Shown here: piece by piece, positions 53,409-63,498 of the stretch
Layout of the letters: each line of letters starts with the position of its first letter
Numbering within the stretch: position 1 is the first letter of the stretch
Assembly: GCA_009829735.1 (NCBI GenBank)
Contig: CM020620.1
Coordinates: 6,526,545 to 6,590,544, forward strand
Reading direction: 5' to 3'
Length of the DNA stretch: 64,000 nucleotides
Source of the DNA: Pyropia yezoensis
Taxonomy: Eukaryota > Rhodophyta > Bangiophyceae > Bangiales > Bangiaceae
The notes under the pieces: generated by a model
Database searches by the model: none
What the model saw: only the letters and a program-made list of their open reading frames with translations
What the model was told of the DNA's origin: nothing
Program-made: the position numbers and the translations under genes

Positions 53409-56213
53409 ATGATGGGGGAGCCGAGTAGTGTTTCGCTAGGGTGAGTTTGCATCTCGTTGTCTGCTCTGATGATTCTCACTTTGGCGGGTGGGTACCCGTC
53501 TCCTTACTGGCAGGCGGTCGTGAGCGGAGAGTTGCACCACTTTCTGGACGGGTGCTGACTGGCGCATTCGTTTCTTGCTCGTTCTTCTTGTTTTTCTGTG
53601 TATGTAGCTTGACTGCGTCAGAGATAGTAAAAACTTTCTCTGGCAAAGTGCTTGCGTTCACTTGCTCCCCTTGTGGTGTACTGGTTTTGAAGCAAGGCTC
53701 GGCCCTCCAAGCTTGGCGGAAAGGCAACCAAGAAAACCCGCCGACAGCCACAACCACCGCTGTGGCAGCACTGCGCGTCACACAGTGCAAGCAAAGCCTG
53801 GGGATTGACGGCAGTGGGCTGCCTAAAGGGGTGTGCGAAAGATGCTACCGCTAGGCCAGGCGGCCCCCTCTCCCCGTACCCCCCTCCTCGGCAAGTTCTC
53901 ACACCTCCGCCTTGGGCTTGTCCTCCCCCACCCAAACCTCGCCTCTCCCCCGAGCCGCTCCCTGCCTACCGTGTCAACCTCGATTTAAACCGCTTGAGGA
54001 ACGGGCGGCCACCGCTGAGCGCCTGCTCGCGCGGGCGCACGCGCGGGTCAGAGCCCTCAGCGAAAGGCTCGCAACCGCGCGTGCCGCCTCACCTCCCTCG
54101 TTGCCTCAGCAAAATGCCTTGGCGGTGGGCGAGAGCGGCAACAATGAGTCCCTTCCGGTCGCCGAATTTCTTCGGAAGTTAAGTGCTGGGAATTATTGGA
54201 GCGAGGAAGATCAAGTGAACCTGAACCTGAAGTTAATCGTGGGCGCGGTACTGCTCAAGACAACTCCAAGCAAAATTCGCGTGGGGCACATCAACGGTCG
54301 CGGAGTGCACTACATACAGGTGATAATCCCCCAAAAGAAGAAGGTGACCAAGCGACAGGAGTACCAGCGCTTGGTGCAGGTCAAGCGAGTGCTCGCACGT
54401 GCTGGAGTGGACGGGAACTCTGGCTTCGAGCGGTCGCTAAAGAAACGGCGGCTGGACCCACCTGCTCGACTCTGCGGGGACCATCAGGTCGGGATGATTG
54501 CCGATGTTGGATTGAGCTCGTCGCAGTACAACAAGATCCGCTCGGGCTTTGGCGGGTCCAAGAGCGGTACGGCGAGCGTGCCCGCGCTACGCGCGAAGCG
54601 GCGCCGGCTGGAAAACATAGCTTCAAAGGACGTGGAGGTCAACCAGACTGGTGCCCACCTCGCCAAGCTTCGTGACGTGGTGCAGGAACGAGCAGCCGCA
54701 CTGTGGGACTCTGGGTCATTTGTTGAGCGGCTTGTTCTCGACAAGGAGTCCAAGCCGATTCCACAAACGGAAGACTTTGATATATTCAAGAGCAGGACGG
54801 GACGAGCCCATGGGCCAAGGTCCATCCTCCTCAAGTGAAGGATATCCAAGTCACACTTGGACTGGACAAAGGCGGAGATCCAAGCTCGGTCAAGATTGTC
54901 GCGTCGGACATCAACCACCGGCAGCCGAACAAGCTTGCCAACACCATTCTTGTCGCTGTCCGCCCAGCAAGCAAAGACAACCACGAACAAATCTCTGCTA
55001 TGCTGAGAATCCACGTTCAGCAGCTGGAGCTGCTTTTGCGGGAGGGGGTCACCGTTGGTGGCAATCGGCGAGCCGTTTGTCTTTTAGTATCGGGCGATTA
55101 CGACACTCTGTGCACTTTGCATGGCTACAAGGGGCCAAGCGCGACGATATCCTGCCTCTGGTGCCTCAGCACAAGAGCGCCGAGTGCCAAAAACGCACGC
55201 CTGGATGCCAAGTACGGCACTCTCCAAGACGTTGACGGCACGAGGCACCCTCGCTTAAACTCCCATCTTCTCGAAATGGAGACTGCCAACAATGGGCCGG
55301 GATCTCTGCCTCGCGACCTGCATGTTTCAAAGCACAAATCGACTGAACGGATGCCTCTAATGAAGGGGGACCTCCGCCAAGTGGTGCATATTCCCCTTCA
55401 CATTACTCTGGGAGGAAACAGGCGCTTTCTGCGCTTGTGTGTGGAGCTTGTCATCATGTGCATGTCCAAATCGCAAGGCAAGACGTACGCGCTGGGGCTT
55501 GCAGAGACTTTGCGGCGGTCTGTCTGTGTTCGTCCGGCATCTTACCACGGAGGTGTCTTTGTCGGGAAGGATTGTCACATCATCTCGGCGAAGAGGGATG
55601 TTGTGACCAACACGTTGCTTGGAATCGTGCCATAAGCCGACTACGACGCAGTGAAGAAGGTATGGGAGCTGTGGGACAAGATTCGAGGCACTCTGAACCG
55701 AGCCGAGATGATCGGCATTGACGAGAGGAAGGCCTTCCGTTCGAACACGCGTGCTCTTGTGGCATGGTTGAAAAACAATTTTCCTTGTTCAGCGTCTCCC
55801 CCAAGTTGCACATTCTTCGCTTTCATGCACCTGACTTTCTGGACCGGTTTGGCAGCATTGGACTGTACGGGGAGCAAGCCATTGAGGCATGGTATGGCCA
55901 CTACAACCCGAACGCGAACAAGTACACTGCTGAGACCGAACTTCAGTCTGCGGCCAAGCGGGTGCGAACAAAGGCACTCGCACTCGAAGCTGGCGACTGG
56001 CGAGCAACTAATTCTCCAAAGAGGAGGTCCGCGAAGGCTAGTGCAAGGATGGCGACCAAGGCAGGCGATAAGCGACTTCGAGGAAACAAGGAAGGTCTGT
56101 TGCAAAGCGATGCGACCTTGGAGAGAAAAGTTGAGGATGGAAAGCAGTGGGCAGAGTCTATTGATGAGGAGGGCTTGCAGACTACATCCGCATGTTTTAG
56201 GGGCCTCTCGTAG
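53409..56213 (+). pseudogene. Transposase-like gene (DKGG...GDYD...LYGEQ type), decayed
   Basis: Cut-and-paste-like transposase relic. Exon 1 is 53409-53440 (MMGEPSSVSLG, donor GTGAGT). Exon 2 starts at 53608 and restores phase (LTASEIVKTFSGKVLAF). A Cys-rich module follows (CSPCGVLVL, VCERCYR), then a nuclear-looking basic region. A catalytic-looking core has VTLGLDKGGDPSS, SGDYDTLCTLHGYKGPS with CLWCL, and FGSIGLYGEQAIEAW; I infer a D, D, E triad from these. Lesions: TAG at 53852-53854, a frameshift near 54800, TAA at 55633-55635 and a frameshift near 55785. Similar proteins with GDY...G..G...CLWC and LYSEQ motifs occur in animals and protists, but I cannot give the superfamily name with certainty. 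Confidence 0.72.
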
Positions 56214-56641
56214 GTGTGTCATTTAATTTGCGAATGAGGTCATTGAATGCATCAAGGCAACGTCGTATGCAGAACGCCTCCTCCGACCTGGGCTCGCGCC
56301 TTCTACCTTAATGTGAAGCGGCCTTTCTGTCATGACGCACAGCTCTCGAAGCATCCGAACCCTCGTCATCGTTAATGTACTCAAATAAACGCGACTGTGA
56401 CATGCGACCAATATTATTTTCTGTGAACTACTATTGAGATAGAAGTTGATCTAATTTCACTGCGAATTCTGCGCGCGCCGACTACAATCGCGTGCCCTCC
56501 TCCGCTGCTCCCCCTCCTCTTGCGCCCATCGACGTCCGAGCCACCTATTTTATGTCTCTCCAGCGTCCTACGAACCTTTCATTCCCCTCACTCTGCCTAG
56601 TCCTCTTGCTTTCCAGCAAGGCTCAAGGTCGACGGTCGAAA
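56214..56641. other. Spacer between transposase relic and small gene
   Basis: About 430 bp with no protein-like ORF. AT-rich around 56400-56460. A TATA-like ctattttatg at about 56545-56554 lies roughly 90 bp upstream of the next ATG. Confidence 0.4.
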
Positions 56642-57128
56642 ATGGTGGAGGCCACCAAGCCCGTCTCCTCCACCACTCGTCAGCAAAGGTGAGTAGTAAA
56701 GACAGCCCGCGCGCATTGTCTGATCTCTTTCGTCACGCCTAGTGGTCCCCGCAGAGGCATTGGGTCTGACACATGGTTTTCTTTGCGTGTTTTTGTTTTT
56801 TCTACGTAGCCCAAGGCTCTTGCTGCCCCGTCGGGCTCCCGTCGCCTTGGCCACTTCACCTTCAACTCCCCTGCCGCCGGGGTCTGAAAGCGACAGCTCT
56901 TCCCCTGAGATTGACCCCATTCCTGTCGCTGTTGCCCCAGGCATTCCCAGGCATCTCTGGGATGCCCCGGGGAAGCGTCCTCGTGCGTACTCAGAGAGTC
57001 TAAAACGCTCCAAGACGCAGAGGACCGTGTCTCCGCCACAGGTGGATGAGTCGCAGACATGGGGGACCGAACCCGCCCGAGACGCGAAAAAACGCCCCCT
57101 GCGCCGGGCCCACCCCTTTTTGACCTAG
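56642..57128 (+). CDS. Small basic Ser/Pro-rich protein with one intron
   Basis: Exon 1 is 56642-56688 (MVEATKPVSSTTRQQ, donor GTGAGT). The intron is 56689-56809 with a T-rich tract before CTACGTAG. Exon 2 is 56810-57128, giving 121 aa ending RPLRRAHPFLT. Codon phase and splice signals fit well. Composition suggests a disordered nuclear protein with phosphorylatable SESDSSSPE and a basic stretch KRPRAYSESLKRSK. No family recognised. It lies between the transposase relic and a zinc-finger ORF, so it may be an accessory gene of the same transposon or a captured host gene. Confidence 0.5.
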
Positions 57129-57766
57129 CCCTCCCCAAGTGCGACGGGAAGTGAGCGTTTGGGGGGTGCACCGGGCGAGGGAGGAGGCCTTTGGACGCTG
57201 TACGAGGGGATGAGGTGGGGTGGGTGGCACTTAACCAAGGTGTGGTGTTTCGTTCCGGCAGCCGTTTTTCGAGGAACGGTTGACTCTTCACTATGCACTC
57301 TTTTCTAATATTTTCTATTCTCACCTGCCCCACACGGCCGCGACAGCTGGTGCAGGTGAACACGTGTACATTCTTCAACTTCCTGTGGCCCAAAGGAAGA
57401 AAAAGTCCTGACACCTCGCGCTCTTGAGCCAATGCGGTGACAGAATTGCCTCTCAGAGCGATTGAATTGATCTTCATCGGCCAATGAGGAGACGAGGGAG
57501 CCCGTGGAACCCAGGCTGCACAAAAAGCGCCCTCATAACTAGGCGTGCCGTCGGCATGCGGCCCGCCGTCGGCATGCGGATCCCCGCAGGCACACGCTCG
57601 CCCGAGGGCACACAACCCCTCGGCGGGCGCCCGCTCCATCCCTACCCCGGCGGTCCCAGTCCGCCTCCCCTCGGCGGGCCGGGCCGTACCCAAGCCCCCC
57701 CTCTCGGGCAAGGGCAAGGGACCTGCCACCGAGGACACGGCAGCCCGGGTGAACGGTCGCCTGTGA
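57129..57766. other. Spacer, includes region inverted-similar to 52960-53105
   Basis: No clear gene to 57500. At 57509-57556 the sequence acccaggctgcaca...aactaggcgtg matches the minus strand near 53060-53100. The following cgtcggcatgcgg repeats resemble the Arg/Gly repeat region there. A short plus-strand frame (57545-57766) ends in TGA. Confidence 0.4.
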
Positions 57767-58117
57767 CTGCCCCCCCAAGAACCGAGGCGCCGTTACACCG
57801 CCCCGCCGCCACCGGTGATTGGTCACATTAAGCCAACCACCGCGCGCGCTGTTGAGCAACGTGAACAACGCCAACTTGCCAAGAGCCACCGTGGGGTGCA
57901 AGGGAGATTCCTTTGCAAACCGTGCGGTGTGCGGTGCAACAGCCTCACTGTCTTACGTAATCACCGCGGATCCCGTCGCCACCGTTACACAATTAACCGC
58001 CCGGAAACCGTTTCCCTTTGCGAACCCTGCGGTCGCGAATTTGAGTCGGTGGAACATTTCGAGCGGCACATGCGTGGCAAGGATCATCACCGCACCCTGG
58101 CACGCCGCACCGATTGA
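57767..58117 (+). CDS. ORF with two U1/matrin-type C2H2 zinc fingers, partial
   Basis: Frame open from after the TGA at 57764-57766 to the stop at 58117, with no ATG before the fingers, so it is an exon or fragment. Two zf-met/U1-like fingers: FLCKPCGVRCNSLTVLRNH followed by RGSRRH, and LCEPCGREFESVEHFERHM followed by RGKDHH. Cys-Cys spacing is two, and the His pair is separated by five residues. Such fingers bind double-stranded or structured RNA. Whether it belongs to the transposon or to leader sequence of element B is unknown. Confidence 0.5.
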   Translation: MPPQEPRRRYTAPPPPVIGHIKPTTARAVEQREQRQLAKSHRGVQGRFLCKPCGVRCNSLTVLRNHRGSRRHRYTINRPETVSLCEPCGREFESVEHFERHMRGKDHHRTLARRTD

Positions 58118-58463
58118 CACCTTCTGACACACCCCTGGATCTGGCCTAGGAGCCCGATTTTCCCCCCATTGATCCCCCCGCTTGGATATCCGACACGGCC
58201 CGACTCGGGCCCGTGCACGGACGCTTCTGAATAATCCGTTTGCGTGATTTCAACCGAATTTCTTGTGCTTCTCGAAGTAGAGCTGTACATCATTTGGATC
58301 GTTGCAGCAACTGCCGCAGCCCTTATTCAAATCGTGTACACGACTACTGCTGCAGACAACTCCTATCCCACATTTCCGAGATCTTCCTTGGGGTCCTTCC
58401 GAGGCAAGTCTTGTGGAACCTGTGCTACAAGTTTCCTTGCCTTGGACTTGAACCCAAGACACC
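58118..58463 (+). other. Leader region of element B, LTR/primer-site boundary unresolved
   Basis: Low-GC relative to neighbours and non-coding. The end of the B 5' LTR should lie here; tcctatccca-ca ending at 58372 is one candidate because it mirrors the TGTAAGGA start. No TGG-type primer site follows it directly. Self-priming, known in Tf1-like chromoviruses, is possible. Confidence 0.3.
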
Positions 58464-59326
58464 ATGGATGCACCAATCTCAGGGGGCGTCAACCCGGCCA
58501 ATCCGGGCTCTTGCTCGAACGCACCGACCATGGAAGCCTGGACCCGGATTACAGCGTTTGTCACGCAAATGAGCGAACAACTCGAGGCTCGCAAGATGGA
58601 ATTAGCGGACGCGAAGCAGCAGCTGTCCGAAGCTAAGGCCAGGGCCACTACTAGTGGCATGAGATCCGCGAGGCCGAACAAACCCGTTCTCGGGTAAACC
58701 TGGGACGGTTGAAGCGTGGTCTCGCACAAGGACTTCTATGTGCGACTGAGCGAACCCGGCGATGCGTGCAGTATCGCTTGCACCTTCCTCGACGGTGAAG
58801 CGTTCGACTGGTGGAAGGTCTACAGCCAGACTACAGCTGTCCGAACTGGGAATCCTTCCGTTTTGCGCTTTTCCGACGCTTCAGTCCACATAACAAGACA
58901 CAAGCTTCACGAGACAAGCTGCACTCGTGGCGCCAAATTAAAGACGTCGGAACGTTCAACAGGACGCTTCTGAGCGTCCTCTTGGACATCCCTGACATCA
59001 CGAAAGCCGAGAAGATTGACCGCTACTCCCGAGGCTTGAAGCGGGACACCTGGCAGGCTCTTTGTCTCAAGATCGACTCAGATCTTGAGTCGCTCATGAC
59101 TGACGCTTTGCGCGTGGGGGCTGCCAAGGCTGGTGCCTCGACGCACCTCGGCGGCACATCTACGAAGCCGTCCACGACGATTATCGTTCCTATGGATATC
59201 TCCAGCATTAAAGTCGAGAAACTCACGCCTGAAGAGCGTCAACGCTGCATGCGTGAAGGTCTCTGCCTCCATTGCCGTGCGAAAGGACATGTGGCCAAGG
59301 ACTGCCCAAAAAGCCAGCGGAACTGA
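58464..59326 (+). pseudogene. Gag of element B, broken
   Basis: ATG 58464 in accATGG (MDAPISGGVNPANPG), then a predicted coiled coil (MSEQLEARKMELADAKQQLS). TAA at 58695-58697 and TGA at 58710-58712 interrupt it. The capsid continues (FLDGEAFDWWKV), shifts frame near 58840, resumes (WESFRFALFRRFSPHNK), and ends with zinc knuckle CLHCRAKGHVAKDC. At least three lesions make it non-functional. Confidence 0.88.
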
Positions 59327-62300
59327 AGCAGCAACCGCCATCAAACCCTGTACCAGACGCTTCTTCGGTTCCTAAAGACATGTCGTCGCCATTTGAAGGC
59401 CCGCGTCTCGGGCTTCTGCTTTCTACTGCCTCTGTCAATGGACATCTTGTTCAGGTGCTGTTTGACGATGGATCTCCCATTAGCGTCGTATCAAGGCGCC
59501 TCGTGAATACCCTGAATGTGACCATAAAAGAAACGGACTTAGCGGCTAACATGCCCGATGGCCGCACGCACGTCCTCGCAGAGACCATTGAACCCTTAGA
59601 GATTCACATCGGTCCATACCATGAACGCCTTCGGTTTGCTGTATGCGAGCTAAGTGCATACGACATCATCCTCGGAAATAAATGGCGTGACGACAAGGAC
59701 GTCAAAGTCAACGTTAAGAAGAGCAAGATCTCCTTCACGTTTAACCACAAGAACATCCTCATCACTGCCTCCCACAAGCAACCTCATGGCCTGAGTAGTA
59801 GGCAACGCCTCGCCAAGGACCTTATCCAAGACATTCTTGTCTTTTCCATCTACCTGCAATCCGAAGATCCTTCCAGCACCTTTGCATCAATGCAATCAAA
59901 ATGGGAACAGCTGAAGACAAGAATGACGTCCAAGCGATTCTCAAGGAGTACGCCGACGTCTTCCCAGAAGAGCTTCCGGATGGGCTTCCTCCTGATCGCA
60001 GTCACAAGCTTAGCGTCAAGCTTACGGAGGACGCTCAACCACGTCGCAATGGCATTTATTGCCTATCTGAGTGGGAGCTCGATGAACTCTAGACACAACT
60101 TGCAACCCTCATACGAAAGGGGTTCATCCAACCAAGCGCCTCACCGTGGGGCTCCTCTGTACTCTTTGCACGGAAGAAGGGCGGGGGCTGGCGAATGTGC
60201 GTCGATTATCGAGCATTGAACAAGGCCACTATCAAGAACGCATATCCCATACCACGAATTGACGACATATTCGACCAACTGCGAAAGGCCGAGTACTTCA
60301 CAAAGATCGACCTCCGATCAGGTTACCACCAGATCCGGGTTGACCCTGATACTATCCCCCTGACGGCGTTCCGAACAAAATACGGGTTCTACGACTTTAC
60401 TGTGCTACCCTTTGGGCTAACAAATGCACCCGCGGTCTTCATGAACCTAATGAATGACGTCTTCCGACCCTATCTTCATGATTTCATATGTGTCTACCTC
60501 GACGACATCCTGGTCTACAGTGAAAATTACGAAGATCACCTTAAGCACCTAAGGCAAGCCCTGGACAAGTTGCGAGAGCATAAGCTCTACGCCAAGCTCA
60601 GCAAATGCCAATTTGCTCGAACAACTGTGGACTATTTCGGCCACGTCATTTCCAACGAAGGTTTCTCTATGGAGGAATACAAGGTCCAAGCCATTAGATC
60701 ATGGGCGACTCCACGGAGCAAAAAGGATGTGCATTCCTTCCTTGGCTTGGTCAACTTCTATCGTCACTTTATTATGGGAATGGCATCCGTGGCTGCACCA
60801 CTCACAAGGCTCACTGGAAGCGTCGACTTTGAATGGAACTCTGACGCCCAGAAAGCCTTTGAGCAACTACGAACCCTGACGACAAGTGCACCAGTACTGA
60901 GGCCATTCGACAAGAGGTACCCAATCTTTGTGTCCACAAATGCCAGTGGGTATGCTGTTGGCGCTGTCCTTGAACAAGATGACGGAAAAGGAGGACGTCC
61001 AGTGGCCTACTTCTCATTGATGCGGAACATCCACGATCAGCGCTACAGGATCCGGGAGCGCGAACTGCTCGCAGTAGTACAAGCCATTCGACATTGGCGC
61101 TGCTACCTCCATGGATGACCTTTCGAGGTGCACACCGACCATGAGTTCCTAAGGTACCTGAAAACCCAAGAAAAGCTCAACGACCGCCAAGTCAAGTGGT
61201 TGGAGCTGTTGGAGCAATTCGATTTCAAGATCATCCCCACCAAGGGCAGATCCAACCCTGTATCTGATGCCCTTTCGAGGCAACCACAAGACGCCCCCGA
61301 CAAGCACGCTCCCAATCAAGATCTGCTTAGTCGCGTGCTTACCAAGACCACCGAATGCCTACCCGAGAGAACTGAAATCAACAACCTCATGACCATAAGC
61401 CAAAGTGATCAAGACCTTTCCACCCTAGACCGAGAGTACAACGCGGACCCCAAGTTTGCCGACCTAGTCAAAGACCCGGTACCTCCCTACCGGCTTCACA
61501 TGAGGTTGTTGAAACGAGGTGACCGTACGTGCATCCCCGTTGGTACTCTACGCCAGAGACTACTCCATGACTACCAAGACATCCCAAGCCAAGGGCACAT
61601 GGGAGTCAAGAAAACCATCAACGCTATTGCTTCCAAATACTACTGGAAGACGATGCGGAAGGACATCCAAAGATACGTACAATCATGTGATTTGCGCTAG
61701 CGAAACAAGGCCGGCACCCATTCACCTCTGGGTCACCTCAAACCATTAGACCCACCGAACCAACGATGGGCAGGTGTCTCCATGGACTTTATCACTCCTC
61801 TTCCACTGTCCCCAAGGGGCCACAATGGCATTTACGTCATTGAAGACCGACTGTCGAAGATGATTCGACTAGCACCAATGAAGCCCGACTGTACTGCACC
61901 AGTCGTAGCTGTGCTGGTTATCTGGGCGTAAGCCCACACCAACGGGGTACCCTATCGTCCTGAAGGAGATGGTGGGGAACCCGGGGTATAAACCCTGGAG
62001 TCAGAACCGCCGGAACGTAGAGCTCCACGCGAAGGTGGAAGCGTCCGGGACGGGGAACACGAGGGTAACGCAAGGTTGAATTTTTTTTGTGAGGGGGAAG
62101 CAACGGGCACAGCCCCACGCGCAGATATCCCTCTTTTGCCCGCCAGTCCAGGGCCCGCTGTGGGACCCCGGAGTGCGGACCAACAATCCCTACACTAAAC
62201 ACCCAATCAAAACACTCAGAACCCTCCAACACATTTCTCCACGCAAAACACGCTCAGTGGAGGGATCTCACTGAACCTCGGCCAGATTGGGGCGGAAGTA

Positions 62301-63488
62301 GCCCGCCCTAGGTAACTTCCCTTCACTGGCCAGAAGGCCAATTCCAATCGGGCGTGCGTAATCGCTCTACCCGATATTATCTTATCTCCCCCCCCCATTC
62401 ATGGGGGGATCCAGCGAGGATGACGTGGCGTGCCCCTCCCGAGGGAGGAGCGACCCCCTCCTGCCCCCGATTGGTCAGGGGCAGAGGTCGCCACGATCCG
62501 CCTCTTCCTGAAGGGGGATGCCCCTAGTCCGAGGGGTGCGGTAAACCCCCAGAGTAGCGCAACTCTACCATGATCACGTCTACCGTCATCACGGTCTACC
62601 ATCCGATGTCGTCTGCGACCGAGACCGTATCTTCTTCTCCAACTTCTGGCAGTCGCTCACTGAAATTCTCATGGCCAAGATGAAGGCATTTTCGGCCTAT
62701 CATCCCCGGACGGACGGGCAAACCGAGATCATGAACAAGAAGATTGAAGAAATCCGAAACTTTGTGAACCATCACCAGGGTGATTGGGACCTCTGTCTTG
62801 TTGCTGCAGAAGTAGCTTACAACCGGTCACCCAATGCGGCCACGACGTACTCCCCATTCTTCCTAAACTATGGGTTTAAACGAAGGACGGTACCTGTGGA
62901 CATCCTCGACGGCAAGGAATCGAAACTACCAGCAGTCTCAGATTGGCTAAGCAGTGTGCAAGAAGCTCAGGAGACTGCCATTACCGCCATCAAGAAGGAA
63001 AATGAGACACGCTCGGCGTAAGCTAACCGCCGACGCCGACCATGTACGATCGCTGTCGACGATCTCGTGTTCCAGAGCACCAAGAACCTTATACCGGACG
63101 CGCCTTCCAAGGCGCTCGCAAGTTGATGCCCACGTTTTCGGGACCATACTGAGTCACTGAAAGCATCAACGATGTTACGTTCCGTCTGGATCTTCCTCAA
63201 GCAGTCCTTGATCGAAAGGTGCACAACGCCTTTCACGCCAGTCTACTGAAGTCGTACAGCGCTGATCCGTATGGTCGACTTCCTCCCGCTCCACCTCCGG
63301 TAGCATTTCCGGACGGTTCGGTTGAGTATGAAGTGGACTCCATTATTCGGTCACGAAAAGGCCGTGGACGACTGCAGTACCTGATCAAGTGGAAAGGCTG
63401 CGATGTCAGTGAGAGCACCTGGCTAACCAAGCAAGACCTCGATAACGCACCTGAGGTTCTCAACGCTTTCCTTCGACGCACGTCCTAA
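59272..63488 (+). pseudogene. Pol of element B, broken: protease, RT, RNase H, integrase, chromodomain
   Basis: Ty3/gypsy polyprotein of the chromovirus type. Protease site VLFDDGSPISVVS is atypical (DTG replaced by DDG). A frameshift near 59890 precedes the RT start (EYADVFPEELPDGLPPDR), and TAG is at 60090-60092. RT proper has WRMCVDYRALNKATI and YLDDILVYSENY. RNase H follows (FVSTNASGYAVGAVLEQDD, with Asn where Asp is usual). TGA is at 61116-61118 and TAG at 61698-61700 in the integrase zinc finger. The core is split by a 650-bp insertion, then resumes (CDRDRIFFSNFW, TDGQTEIMNKK). Shifts occur near 63021-63180. Intact chromodomain EYEVDSIIRSRKGRGRLQYL is near the end. Confidence 0.9.
61918..62567. 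mobile_element. Unclassified ~650-bp insertion in element B integrase
   Basis: Integrase reading is continuous on either side (KPDCTAPVVAVL, then YHDHVYRHHGLPSDVV) but separated by about 650 bp of unrelated sequence with no ORF. The insert contains ggggtataaaccctgg, a T8 run and C-runs. Exact ends and a target duplication are not clear. It is perhaps a solo LTR or small non-autonomous transposon. Confidence 0.6.
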
Positions 63489-63498
63489 GGGGGGGGGG
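63487..63498 (+). promoter_or_regulatory. Polypurine tract of element B
   Basis: AAGGGGGGGGGG immediately before TGTAAGG of the 3' LTR; expected plus-strand primer. Confidence 0.85.

Noticed and set aside
56680-57738. 352-codon minus-strand ORF
   Set aside because: Overlaps the better-supported spliced plus-strand gene and has no recognisable domain.
58425-58455. tRNA T-arm-like sequence on the minus strand before element B gag
   Set aside because: The stem fits but the loop is 8 nt and no acceptor, D or anticodon arms are present.
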